64,000 bases of DNA, taken from positions 62,001 through 126,000 of the forward strand of contig JACATO010000306.1 of assembly GCA_018389105.1 (NCBI GenBank), written 5' to 3'. Of this stretch, positions 1 to 12,022 are shown piece after piece. Source of the DNA: Nautilus pompilius (taxonomy: Eukaryota; Mollusca; Cephalopoda; Nautilida; Nautilidae). Under the pieces are notes generated by a model. It was not told the origin of the DNA. It was given only the letters and a program-made list of their open reading frames with translations, and searched no databases. Position 1 is the first letter of the stretch. Every line of letters begins with the position of its first letter. The position numbers and the translations under genes are program-made.

Positions 1-745
1 TGATCTGTTTTTTTGTTTTTTTTTCCTTCTACTTTCTTCTTCTTCTTCGCTGTCTTATTCACTTAGCAAAGCTTTCATCTCTGCGATAAGAAGAAGAACA
101 AGAAGAACAGAGAACTGAGATTTGAAGGAATTAAATCAAAACGTGATGCAAGTTCAGGGGAAATTCTCGTATCATCTTTTCCCGCTGAGCCAGACAGGTA
201 AACTGAAAGTAGAGGAGGAGCTGGATTACGTACACACATCGTTATGTTTGTGTAAGCCTCTGGTTAAGCTGCTTATGGAATATGCTATGCAGGTGTAAAG
301 CCCTTGTACACGTATGAAGTCAGTCATTTCTCCCAGAAACTGTCAAGTGAATATTCACGGCTTTTTTTAATAAAAAAAAAATTAAAATCGGTTTGGCTGC
401 GTTCAGAGGTTGATAGGCTATTTTTATTTGGTTTTCTGTTTTTGTCCCGAAAGAACAGAAGTTGGCGAGTTTAAATTAAGCTTAATAGATGCCCAGAGAT
501 GGTCGTTTTTTCACGCGGCCTGAATATTCATAAAGAGTTTTTGTATTTGGAAGTGTCATTCGGTTTAAGAACCGGGCAGGTGAAGGCGTCTCAGACCCGT
601 GGGTGGACTGGGATCTGGTGAAAGGAATGATTGCTCCTTGCCTTCGGGTAACCCAAGAACTCTCCTGTCACAACATACCGTTTATTAGGCAATAGTCCAG
701 CTTGAAGGCACTCCGTCTTATTTTCCTTTTTGTTTTTTTTTTTAG
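1..745 (+). other. Intron or upstream part of the left-hand gene
   Basis: The sequence upstream of the first supported exon is intron-like, with T-rich and A-rich runs and scattered stops. A possible 40-nt micro-exon lies at 158-197. It is preceded by a cag acceptor, followed by a cag/gtaaac donor, open in one frame, and ends in a phase that would join correctly to the exon at 746. Its polypyrimidine tract is poor, so this is only a suggestion. The remainder shows nothing recognisable. Confidence 0.4.
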
Positions 746-922
746 AGTATAAAAAATACAATAAGAGCGATTTGCCTGGCCAATTTGACTACAGGTGTCG
801 CTTCTCCCTGTCCGGAACTGGCTGCACTTTGTCTGTGTTCGACCAAAAGGAGGCTGAACATTTGTGCAACAGCGACCCTCAGTGCAGAGGGTTTGTTCTG
901 TCTAATCAGCGAACGTGGTCGG
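746..922 (+). CDS. Penultimate exon of a four-cysteine secreted-type protein (3' end of a + strand gene)
   Basis: A T-rich tract ending in tttag gives the acceptor (AG at 744-745; 746-747 is a possible alternative) and gtaagc at 923 is a good donor. The open frame reads about 58 residues with four cysteines (RC, GC, LC, QC), including the stretches SGTGCTLSVF, EAEHLCNSDPQCRGF and NQRTWSG. This spacing looks like a small disulphide-bonded extracellular module. It faintly resembles the tail of secreted kinase-like proteins such as PKDCC, but that is an impression and not an identification. The exon ends in phase 1 and joins in frame to the exon at 1355. Neither a signal peptide nor the main domain is in the window. 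The join and phase are seen directly; the extracellular nature is inferred. Confidence 0.65.
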
Positions 923-1354
923 GTAAGCCTCCATTATTATTTTTTGTCTTTTGATGTATAACTTGAAGCGGTGGCTAATAAAGCCGCTTCAGTCATTGAA
1001 AAAGAGCGGACTTTTTTTTTAAAAAAAAAAATAATAATTGGGAACTGTGTGGCTTATCCCATCTACTTGGATATCGATGGCTGTCTTATGTAAATTTAAA
1101 AAGGAACCAGTTATTTAAAATAAAAAGGGAAAGGACAACCTTCTCAGGTGAAGATCGATTAACATTCCAGATAATTCGGTCATATCGTCTGTCTGTGTGT
1201 GTGTGTTTTCTTGCGTTATTTGCTATTCTCAGTGGAATCTTTTAAATGTTTCTTTTCCCACCCCATACCTTTGGGTTCATCTCCCACCCTTTCTTTCCAG
1301 CCAGCCAGGTGCGCCCTTGTTAACATCCGATGACTCTTTCTTTTGTCTTTTCAG

Positions 1355-1437
1355 GAAGGCAGATAGTTCACTTCAAAAGCGACATCGGAGCGAGCAGCAG
1401 AAACCCAGACACACAGCTGTACGTCAGACCCCCGTGA
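1355..1437 (+). CDS. Last coding exon of the left-hand + strand gene, ending in TGA
   Basis: A cttttcag acceptor precedes 1355. Joined to base 922, the frame continues GRQIVHFKSDIGASSR and ends at YVRPP with TGA at 1435-1437. Together with the preceding exon this gives a compact Cys-rich C-terminal tail of about 86 residues. The phase match and the continuous composition support one transcript. The 3' UTR starts at 1438. No convincing polyadenylation signal is close by: AATAAA near 3204 and 3646 are candidates only. The function is not recognised, so no symbol is given. Confidence 0.65.
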
Positions 1438-1461
1438 GCCCCGATCGTGGACGGCCCCTGC

Positions 1462-1497
<36 letters not shown>

Positions 1498-1817
1498 CCC
1501 ACTAACCAACGTCCTCCTTCGCCCAGGAGGCTGGGTACTGTAGCCAGCTAGTAGCGCCTTTTTGGGAGTAAACGGATTCCAGGTGTGAAAACCGGTGTAG
1601 CCCCAGCCCTCTTCTTTGAATTCATGTCTCTCCGCCATCGTTACTATTGTTATTACAGAAAGAAAAGAAAAACACGTAATTCTAAAAAAAAAAGGAAAAA
1701 AAAGGGGGGATAAAAAGCACCACGAGAACCAGCAACATTTGCTAGCCCCTACACTCTGGAATTTTGAGTTGCGATGCCCAGACACATAAGAGGGAAGAGA
1801 GGTAACAACCCTGCTGG

Positions 1818-1850
<33 letters not shown>

Positions 1851-2427
1851 TTTTTTTAAAAAAAGTTTTCCGATAACCGACGCGATGACAGGTAACTCTG
1901 CTGTTCTATTTCTCTGTCGAGATCTCAAACTGACACCCAGGATTCTTGGACTGCCGTATAAGGACGCGAGCCGAGCCGGCTGGCATATCAGACTAATGCG
2001 ATACTGCTTACCTATGGGCGTTCTTCCATTCGACAATCTAAGTTAGCGATACACTTCCTGGTCTTCAACATTACAACTTCTAAAACCGAACGCTATCTCC
2101 AAACATCTTTTTATACCTGTAACTTATGTGTGAGTGTGAGAGTGGATTATTAAAAAAAACATCAGTTAGAGTTTACTTGCTGTGCAGAGTAATAATATAG
2201 GAAAAAATAACTCTACTGTAGGGTGTTTTTTTAAAAAAAATCTGTTCTAAATTATATTTCTGTTTAACCATGGGGAAAAAAAATTAACCGAGTCTGTTTG
2301 TGTTGTTGTCGTCTTTAAATTAATAATTCCTTTATAGCTCTTTTTGTCTCTTTTGATGTAATTCACTCGATGATGATTGGTTTGCATAATGGATATTTAT
2401 TTAGAAAAGTCGATTTTGCTTTAACCA
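1438..2427. other. Probable 3' UTR and intergenic DNA
   Basis: No coding signal was found. The stretch holds (CT)n tracts at about 1467-1494 and 1819-1841, a T16-A7 homopolymer junction at 1842-1864 and a T7-A8 junction at 2226-2240. Open frames here run through the CT tracts (Ser-Leu or Arg-Glu repeats) and are artefacts. Confidence 0.5.
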
Positions 2428-2442
2428 GGTTCATCATCATCA

Positions 2443-2489
<47 letters not shown>

Positions 2490-2587
2490 TATATTATTAT
2501 TATTATTATTGTCTTCAGTCATCATCATCGCATCGACTTCATTATTATTATTAATATTATTGTCTTGAGTCATCATCGCCTTTATTA

Positions 2588-2639
<52 letters not shown>

Positions 2640-2733
2640 TATTATTATTATTATTATCTTCAGTCATCATCATCGCATCGACTTCATTATTATTATTAAT
2701 ATTATTGTCTTGAGTCATCATCGCCTTTATTAT

Positions 2734-2799
<66 letters not shown>

Positions 2800-2924
2800 T
2801 TTATTATTCAGTCATCATCATCATCATCATCGCATCGACTTCATTATTATTATTAATATTATTGTCTTGAGTCATCATCGACTTTATTATTATTTTATTA
2901 TTCTTATTATTATTATTATTATTA

Positions 2925-2957
<33 letters not shown>

Positions 2958-2958
2958 G
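2428..2958. repeat. Compound (TTA)n tract with three embedded copies of a spacer block
   Basis: About 530 bases are dominated by TTA/ATT trinucleotides. They are interrupted by a block that starts catcgcatcgacttc at about 2526, 2671 and 2828 and ends with cttgagtcatcatcg. The spacing is about 145 and then 157 bases. Each block contains TGAGTCA, the AP-1 consensus heptamer (2566-2572, 2711-2717, 2868-2874). The structure is a higher-order repeat grown from a simple microsatellite plus a unique insert. Confidence 0.9.
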
Positions 2959-5900
2959 TCTTGAGTGGACAAAAACTGCTTATACTTAACCCTAAAAGTT
3001 AACGGTGTCAAATTTTGTAGGAAACATTTATTGTATGTCCTCCGCCTCTCTTTTTTCCAAGCCGAAACTGATAGCAACTTCCTTCCTGTCAGCCTCTCTT
3101 TTGTAGGTTGATCTAAATAGGATATTGGCAAGAAGTAATTTAAATTAAATTACAAAATTAGCTTATATATATATATATATATGTATATGTTGTATATTTT
3201 AAAAAATAAAATAATATGTAACTATAAAAACTAACTTTAATAACTTAATATCTGCTGTAATTCTGACAATGATGGTGATTTTGCCTGGAAGTTCAAGTCT
3301 TTGATTAAACTTCTGCTATAAATGAACAATCAAAAATGTTTTGTAATTAGAAATTAACAATCTGAAAAGTAAAAGGTTTTTAATTGTGTGGTTAGAAACG
3401 AACTGAGAACAGAATTATTTGTTTATTAAAAAAACATACTATCCTAAAAGCGTTTTATTAATTTAACTGAAAAGAAGAAGAAAGATGGCAAATGCCCGGG
3501 AAACTTTGTAATTAACAGAAATCGGACTGTTTTAGTTATCCTTCTGGTCAAGGAATTTGACGAGGACGAGACCGACCGTTGGCTGTTCATTGCCACCTGT
3601 ATATTTCATAATTCATAGACACGTCTTCATTGTATAAACAAACCCAATAAAGAAATTATATGGAAAATTTAAAAAAAAAATATGTTAATAAAATATTTAT
3701 TGGGAATCTAAAGTCTTGCATCATGTTTTAATTAGAATAACTAAATAAAGGGAATTGTGGGATACGAAAAATGAGTCTGAAAACTGAGAGATCTGTGGTT
3801 GTTCGCGTGCGCACAAATACTGGTGTCTCGAACTGTTGTTTTCATAGCGATAAAAACCGGTATTAAAAGGAAAGAAATATTTCTTACGGTGGGGGGGGGT
3901 GCTCTCTCGTTTTGATTAAGCCAATGGTTACCTCGGTGAATTTCAAAAAAAAAAAAACGTCGGGGTCTCTTTCAGTTAAATCGCTGATGCAAAATTTTCT
4001 CGGCATTCTCTTGGAAGATAATCGAACTCTGCCGATAACCGAAGTGGGTGGGACCCTTAGCTGTTTTGTTTTGGAGCATCGGAAACCCGGAACTCTGGCG
4101 CTAGCGAGTAAGTCCCTAATTCCGGGTTCCCCCGCCTCCATCTGAGAAGACAGGGTTAGGGGGTTGGTTGTTCCACGTCATCGAATCAACAACAACAAAA
4201 GTATGCGATTTATCTCGACCTTTTAGGTTATCCGAGGAAATGACAGAAAGAAAAGGCATTGTCCAACATTAACTCGGATAAGTTACTAGAGAAACGTACT
4301 GCAGCGAGTGATGAACGGGTTAACGATACACGAGGGAAGAATGAGAACCATGGTCCTATTTGAATGGGTTGTAAAATTCCTGAGGGGTACGTAGAAACGA
4401 TTCCAATGAATGAAATGTAAAGTTAGGAATTGTTTATCTGATTTAAAAGGCATAGAGCATCATGGGAAAGAAACCATTGTTTATGGGTTTTTTGTCTACA
4501 GAGTGACCTTTTAAATATAATAATAATAAAATAGTAATAATAATAATAGTAGTAATAATAATGTAAATATCATTGGTAATAATATTAGAAAATCTTTAAA
4601 ACCTAAAGCATCTCGAGTCTAGACTGGTTTAAAAATGTCGTCCGAAAATAGAAAATGAGATTTTTGCTCTTCCGAAGTCCATGGCGCCTACACAATTCTT
4701 CAATTCTTCCATTGTTGGATACCCCACGGATGACTGATGGCAGGCAGCCTTGTGCACTCGAACCACCCCCGGCCGCCATGATTATTACCCAGATGTTCAA
4801 TGCGAACGAACCCGAAACACGTGACAGTCTGAGAAAGAAGAGAAAATGATAAATTCCTCTCTCCATTTCTTCGCGTCTGACCTTCAATCCGTCTTCGTTC
4901 GTTTGGCACCAAGTCGCACGCTCAGCCTTCATCTCCTTGGCTGGAAACCTTTTTGTGGGCGTCACATTTTGACGGCAATCGGTGTATTATTAAGGGGACA
5001 AGTTAGCGAATCTAGTCCGAGTTTTTCATCACGTGACCCTGACACACACACACACACCCCTCCCCCCGAGGGGGGGGGGTGTGGCTGGACGCCGAGGTCC
5101 GAGCCGAGCCCGAAACCATCTGTCTCGTCCGATCTCCGTGAGGTCCGGAAGTCTTCTGAAGAGAGACACCGGACTGGAAATCACGGCGTCGCGCGGTCGA
5201 TGTGAAAGGGTCGCGAATGTAAAAAAAAAATAAAAATAAAAAAGAAATGAAGCGAAATAAGGTAGAGAAACTGGTATTTTTCTGGTCACAGGGAAACGGT
5301 GCATATCCCTAAGTTACAGAGGGAGGAAGAGAGAGAGAGAGAGATGCTTTTAAAACTTATTTTTGCGCACATAATTCGTTCAGATGGATTCAGCAGCACC
5401 TTCGCCATTCTTCTAGCACAACAGATAACGTTTGAGTCAGCTGTATTAGTTAATAAATAAATAAATAAAATAAGTTTGTTGCTTAGTTTTGGCGATGCGT
5501 GCTGAACAATTTCAGCAGTCGGGTACTTCCGGTTCGCTCCCCAGTTCCTGTTGCTTTTTTTTAAAAAAAGAAATTGTAGGCAACATTTCTATTCTACCCT
5601 GCATAGAACGGAATACTATATATATCTTCAATAATGGAGGACAAAAACGGTGATTAATGCATTCATCGTACGGTTTATTATTCGTGCAATTATTATTACA
5701 TCGGCCCATTCTTTGTTGCAAACCGTCGGCCATAAAGAATCTGTATGTCTTGGAGGGGGGTCAGATCGGAATCGTGTACACGCGCGCCCTCACCCGGCTT
5801 ATACGAAAATTATGACGTCAGTCGTTTTTTTGTCCGCGGGTTATTTATTTCCCTTATGGGTTGTATAATCCGAAGCAGGATATCGGAGATTTTCGTCGTC

Positions 5901-6822
5901 CGACGACATAGCGAGTTCCATGGCATTGAGAAAAGGTTTAATTTACGACATAACAGAAATAGCGCCGTATAGTCCGCGGCAATAACCGGCGTATAGCCCA
6001 TGACAGTGGAACCAAATAAGCCGCGTAAGTTAGTTTCAATAAACGGGGCCATCCCTCAACATCTATGACACACCGTGTCGTCCATTCAAACTGTCGTAAT
6101 CTGTACAGTTCAGCGCCCACTTTTCTCGTCTTTAGGGAAATTAAGTCAACATATCCACAGAAGAAAAAAAAAGTAATTTGTGTTGATAACCCAAAATAAA
6201 GGCGTCTTCTCATCAGTAATTCTGACATGACGCTCCATATCGGGGAATACCCAAGACACCAGGATATAACAAATGGCTGGTTTATCATCGGCTTCTAGAA
6301 GACTGTCCGTCTGCCCCGTTCTAGGCTAAATCCTTTTATTCTCTCTTACCCTGCATTGTATTTAAAGTTTCACTAGAATATTTTAATATAAGCCGAAATA
6401 ATTAGGAAGTTGTTAACATTCCTGTTTATTTGCTGCTAAAGGTGCAAATTTTATTTTACGAGTCGGACTTAAAGGTTTGTGGCGAACCTAAGCGGCATAA
6501 ACCGAAAAAGTCATCTTTAACTTTCAATTTCGAAAATTTGATGTACAGACAAATTGCTGCCTGAAGCCGAGCTGTAAAAATGGCTGCCAAGTTGTTTCGC
6601 TTCTTCGAATTTCACTGAAATGGAGGAGAAACTCGGGTAGACGCAAAGCGGCCCGATAGGAGCCGCCATAATTCTAATCTGCGGATTAATTTAGGAAGAA
6701 GATTCCGATCGGTTATCGCTCGGTTTTGACTGCATACATAAATCTAAAAAAAAGGAACATTTTCCCTCGTATTCGCGTGCACCTGTTCGAAGCCATGGCG
6801 GACTTTAGCACTACAGTCATGC
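2959..6822. other. Intergenic DNA, no gene recognised
   Basis: No frame resembles a known family. The stretch includes (TA)n at 3161-3181, (TAA)n near 4517-4562, (CA)n at 5043-5057, a C-run/G-run hairpin at 5054-5082, (GA)n at 5330-5343 and a single TGACGTCA at 5813-5820. Many CpGs are kept, most clearly at 5.7-6.8 kb. Polypeptides predicted here overlap each other on both strands and lack any domain. Confidence 0.5.
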
Positions 6823-6944
6823 ACCGCTCAGCCCATTGGACTAATCCGCGATAGCAGAATTGATTGAATTTAGAGTATTTAAGTACCGCTCAGCCCATTG
6901 GACTAATCCGCGATAGCAGAATTGATTGAATTTAGAGTATTTAA
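6823..6944. repeat. 62-bp perfect tandem duplication
   Basis: Two adjacent copies begin accgctcagcccattgg at 6823 and 6885 and agree at essentially every base through tttagagtatttaa. Identity this high implies a very recent duplication. Each copy contains an inverted CCAAT (attgg). Confidence 0.93.
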
Positions 6945-7301
6945 AAAAAAAAAACAAACAAAATTACCTCCCCTGTCCGAGCATCTAAACATTTTAAGCT
7001 TCGAACCATATCCGCCCGTTACGACTGATGCAGGAGGAGTCCATCCATGTACCTTTTCCATACAGGCCCCCCTCTTTCCTGTCGTTTCGGTAAACGTTCT
7101 GTTCTTCGCGTAAAGCAGCCACTGCTAGAAGTCGTTGCACTGCGATGCCAGTCAGTAGCTCGTTGGGGCTCCGCCAGTTCTGAAATGGAGCGAAAACGCG
7201 AGCTTTTAGCAGGTAATTGTCGAGTCGGTTCTAAATTAAGAGAGTATATGAATTCTGGTGACGGATGGTTATTCTGCCGCGTCTTGGACAAGGAAATTGG
7301 C

Positions 7302-7337
<36 letters not shown>

Positions 7338-10300
7338 GTTTATCGCGCGCTGGGTCCATATGACGTATGAATCACTTATATCCCATCGGGCACACCCCCC
7401 GTACATTATTTTCTCTCATGTTGAATTTACAGGTTCAAACATCTCCCTAAATCTCAAAGGCTTCAATACAAAAAAAATGACTCCGATGGGGACCGCAGGG
7501 ATCCCATTACTCAGGCGATCAGGCAGACAAAATGAATATTGATAGAAAGTTGGTAATGAGTAGTTGTAATGATCTCCCCTCCACGGGATTCATTACAAAT
7601 TATATGGAAAGACGTTCAGATTTGTTTAATTAATTTTGAATTTTTCACTCGAGCATTACTCTTTAATTGGGTTATTATGGTTTACGCACGCTGCCCCCTC
7701 TCCCTGTCCCCTTAAAAAAAAAAAAAATTACGATCTCCTTTTTGCGATGACAAAAGAGCGACACAAAATTTCATATGCAAACTTTTTTATTTTTTAAAGA
7801 AAGGAGAGCGGATTGGAATTAGTTCAGCGCCAAGGGACGACGCTTGTGAATTATGTGGTCATGCGCATAAGTGTGTAAAAATACATGTACTGCTTAACGT
7901 TTCCCTTTTTTTTTAAAATCAACTATTAAAATTAAGAAAAACTTTTGCATTAAAATAATAAATTATCATCGCAAGAACAAAAGATGAAATCTGTTTTTGT
8001 TTTTTTTTTGGCTTTTGTTTGTATTTTAACCTTTTGGAGGGAATTTTTATGTATGGCGCCACTTTGGCAGAATAAATAAATAAAAATAAATGCAGAATTA
8101 ATTTTGGGCTTCCTCCCTAACAGTTTATTAGGACTTTTCTGAATGATACCTTTGTTATCTTTCCCTACTGCCATATTCAGGGCTGCAGGGAGAGAATGTA
8201 CTCGGTTGGCCCACAGGTCGCCGGTTCGAAACCAACTTAAGTCCTCGTGGAAACACCCAGTCACCGTTATCCGTTAACAGCTTGGAAAATTACCCTGAAA
8301 AAGGATCATCGATTTCTGAACGAAAAATCTTTCATAAATATTAATCAGGCCCTAGACTTGCCCCGATCAAACCAAACGCAGCGTTATTGGGATGTAAATT
8401 GTATGAAATCATTGGAGGTAAAAGATATGAACGTAATTCTAAATTGATCGTAAAGCTTGACACCGATGTGACGTCATAATGGGCAAAGAATGGTCGGTCG
8501 CACTTTAGATTCACGCGACCCCTAGCGTGTACACCAAATATCTGAAGCGGTACCGTGGTCTCTTCTGTCGAGGTTTTGATGCAGTTTCGGAAAAGAAGAA
8601 AGAGAACAAACGGTTTGTGTGTGTGGTCAGGTGATGCAGCAGCCTAAACTGGAACACCATCATCGCCTCTAACGTTGCGGTCAGCGTAGGAACCTGGCAT
8701 TGGTTTTTCCGATGACAATCGCAAAATGAGCCCTATTCCCATCCCAATCTGTCCCAAGGATGTGCTGCCGCCGCAAACAGCTGTGTGAAATACTAGACGT
8801 CCAGAGTCAAGATTAAGGTGCAGCCGATTCCGTAGGTCCACATTCGACTATGATGTGATGGCGTCACAGACGCTACGCGGACGCGGATGCTGTCAGTTTA
8901 CCTGAAGAGCACGTGATCAGAAAGAAGAAAGGAAAAGAAAAAAAAATGGTGGATAATTCTAAATAAATTCCGGTCAGACATTATTTTTAATATAGTTTAC
9001 GTTATGATTCCTAGACCTGAAAAAAAATATTAATATGATGCGAAGTGCAGATAACTCCACCGGTCTGTTCACTAGAACAAAAACCTGGAATTCCCTGTTA
9101 CAAGCAGAATATCACAAAAACGTCGTCTTTGCAAAGTCGAGCGCAACAGAAACAAAGCAAATAAATCCATCAAACAGAAATGTTTGTCAATTTTGCCTGA
9201 AAAAAAGCAAATGCAAAATGAAAAACAAAAACAGTAAACTCTTCTGCCGGTATTCGTTTTGAAATGGCATTTATTACAAGCTCGCTCAATTGAAGAAAGG
9301 GCTGTAAATCACATTGGCTGCATTAGACGAGCGAAATTGGATCCCATTGCATCTTTCGAGAATGTTCTGTATCATGTGTGTTTGGGAAAATGGCTATCCA
9401 GTCTGTTGCATGTACTCTTTCATAAACAGAAAGGGCATTAAGGATCATTTACATGGTTTTTTTGGGGGGGAGGATAAACCCGGTTAGCAATAAAACCCAT
9501 TCAAATTCTCTCTTTTAAATTTTTTTTTTATGCGTCCTTTCCGAGCTGTCGCTGAACTAATGTCTTCAGACAACAGCTACCGGCCGCTTGGACTTTTCCG
9601 GAGATACATCTTTAAATTAATGACGGGAGACATATCGCTGAACGCTTTCCGTTAAAGGTTCAGCAGCGCCGTCTGAGCCCTCGGGGGCCTTCTCGTCAGC
9701 GGGTTCCCGACCCGATTCTGGTCCGGCGGCCCTTTTGGGCTACCTTCAGGATGGCGTCGAAGTCCCTCTCCTGCTCTCAGACACGTCCGAGAAAGCGGCA
9801 CCTGGCGTCGTGTGCGACCACTAACCAGTTTTGATACGAAAGCCAGAGAAGCTATCACTGCGACCAATGAACGGCTTGTTTCGATGCAAAGTTTACGGTA
9901 AAAGCGCTACAGCTCTGATCGCCTTAGTTGGTAGCCACCCAAAGAGAATTACCCCAATCAATAATAATTAATCCGCTGCCCGGTACTGAGACGCTTGGCG
10001 GTTTCGTACCTGGGCCACACCGAGGAGAGTGCAGACTCGCAACTATTCCTTCTCGTGACAGATTCCGCATTTCGCCAATTACCCTGCAGTAATCTCTCTC
10101 CGTAGTTGTATCTCGCCGTGGACGTCGTCCGCTGTTGCATCCCGGGAAGCGTAAAGAAACCGTAATAAAGAGAGATACTTGAATTGGGGAGTAGACGTTT
10201 TTTCTTCCAAAAATTTCTTTTTGATTTAGAATTCTTCTTCGCGTAGAGAACCAAATTTAAAACAAGAGGGAATTAAATATTTAAAAGTAGTTAAATCACT

Positions 10301-11485
10301 GCCGTTTCCCTTTAATTTTGAACGGCGCTACAGAACTTGGCTGTTCGCAGAGACGACCGGGTGTAATATTTAAATGGCGGGTCTCTCCTTAAACCGGGAT
10401 CTATCTATCTATCTACTTGAGACATCTATTTTTACCATGAAACTGATTTTTTTAAAAAAAAAACAAAAAAAAACTCGTTTGTTATCGTCTGCTGGCTTTT
10501 GCACTCCAGTAGTCTCAGCTCCCTCTTTCCGTGCCGCTTTAGAAAGGAATTCTAATTGAAACCGCTTTTCCCAGCCAGCGTGCAGCGCCCCCACGACGTG
10601 AACACGTGTCCGCCAATGTCCGCTCACGTACATCTCGTCACTCTCTCCCTCCCCGCGGCACCAGCTTCACGCCCAGTTAAACCCTGTTGACGCACTCTGC
10701 ACGACACAAGTCAGTTCGCTTTTCCAGTAATACCGGAAACATAGCAGTCTAAAAACTGTACCCACCCTCCCACCTTCCTCTTTGCTGCCTCCATCACTTT
10801 TTGCTTTTCCTTTTCCTCAGCCAACCGCTCCTGTTGTTTAATTCGCTCTAAAGAGAATGTCTACATCGTTCCGAACAGGCCAAGTTTACGACGGCAATTA
10901 ATTCGTGTTTCTGACAACTACATACACAGTTTTTATTTGTAAATAAATCAAACTTTGGAGAAATGTATCGTTTACCAAGTTATGCGGTGAGTCATATTCT
11001 TAGACAAAACAACACAGAATTGTAGGTAGCCACCAGTGAGAAATCTCGAAGAGATTTTTACAACTTTTGTTCGCATTTCTTGATGTTTTTACTGTATAAT
11101 TAAGTTAAACCAAGACTGCGAACAGCGGAATCGCAGAAAAAATTCCATTGTTTGTTTGTTGTTTTTTTTTTTCACTTGAGTGCAATTTTAAAATTATTTT
11201 CATTTTTTTTTAAAGGAAGTTATACTTTAAATGTTGAAATTCGTTTCGCTGGTTTCATTTAAATGTTAAGTCGGCTTTCATTGGTTAGTTTTGTTGCACG
11301 CAGACAATGGCTTACTCAGTAGATGTGCGCATCCATTCCTGGAAACTGTCGGTCGCGGGTAGATTGCTGGAAGTAAACGTTTTCGAACTCGGTTTTTTAA
11401 ATCTATACGACCATTTAGATTTTTTTTTTTCTTTAAACAACGTCCTTTAGAAACTACAAAGTCAAGTTCGCAGATATTCGCCACC
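6945..11485. other. Intergenic DNA, no gene recognised
   Basis: No supported gene. Seen: (TAA)n at 7302-7337, TGACGTCA at 8469-8476, a tRNA-like B-box at about 8220-8232, a T7-A10 junction at 10447-10463, and several CACGTG sites. Short frames up to about 100 codons are scattered with no conserved motif. The 9.65-9.87 kb stretch is GC-rich with many CpGs. Confidence 0.45.
8185..8236 (+). repeat. Possible tRNA-derived SINE head (B-box)
   Basis: The sequence ggtcgccggttcgaaacc contains an exact RNA polymerase III B-box (GGTTCGAAACC at about 8222-8232). The upstream part is too short and irregular for a folded tRNA, so a SINE fragment is more likely than a tRNA gene. No second copy or clear 3' tail was found in the window. 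Confidence 0.3.
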
Positions 11486-12022
11486 AGTGGACCAATCACT
11501 GACGAGGCGGCCGTAACTCCTCGCCAGTCTCCGCCCGACTTCGGATAATAGAAACATATTACAGTGGACCAATCACTGACGAGGCGGCCGTAACTCCTCG
11601 CCAGTCTCCGCCCGACTTCGGATAATAGAAACATATTACAGTGGACCAATCACTGACGAGGCGGCCGTAACTCCTCGCCAGTCTCCGCCCGACTTCGGAT
11701 AATAGAAACATATTACAGTGGACCAATCACTGACGAGGCGGCCGTAACTCCTCGCCAGTCTCCGCCCGACTTCGGATAATAGAAACATATTACAGTGGAC
11801 CAATCACTGACGAGGCGGCCGTAACTCCTCGCCAGTCTTCGCCCGACTTCGGATAATAGAAACATATTACAGTGGACCAATCACTGAGGAGGCGGCCGTA
11901 ACTCCTCGCCAGTCTCCGCCCGACTTCGGATAATAGAAACATATTACAGTGGACCAATCACTGACGAGGCGGCCGTAACTCCTCGCCAGTCTCCGCCAAA
12001 CTTCGGATAATAGAAACATATT
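11486..12022. repeat. 77-bp minisatellite, seven copies
   Basis: Unit starts (agtggaccaatcactga) fall at 11486, 11563, 11640, 11717, 11794, 11871 and 11948, exactly 77 bases apart. The copies are nearly identical. Visible differences are a c-to-t in copy 5, a c-to-g in copy 6 and ccaaac for cccgac in copy 7. Each unit carries a CCAAT pentamer, an inverted repeat CGAGG/CCTCG and GC-box-like ccgccc. The array has no unique spacers, so it is not a CRISPR array. Confidence 0.97.

Noticed and set aside
2370-2699. Long Ile/Tyr-rich open frame
   Set aside because: It is the translation of the (TTA)n microsatellite and has no other support.
11486-12022. Regular 77-bp repeats as a CRISPR-like array
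   Set aside because: The whole 77-bp period is conserved with no unique spacers, and the context is eukaryotic. It is an ordinary minisatellite.
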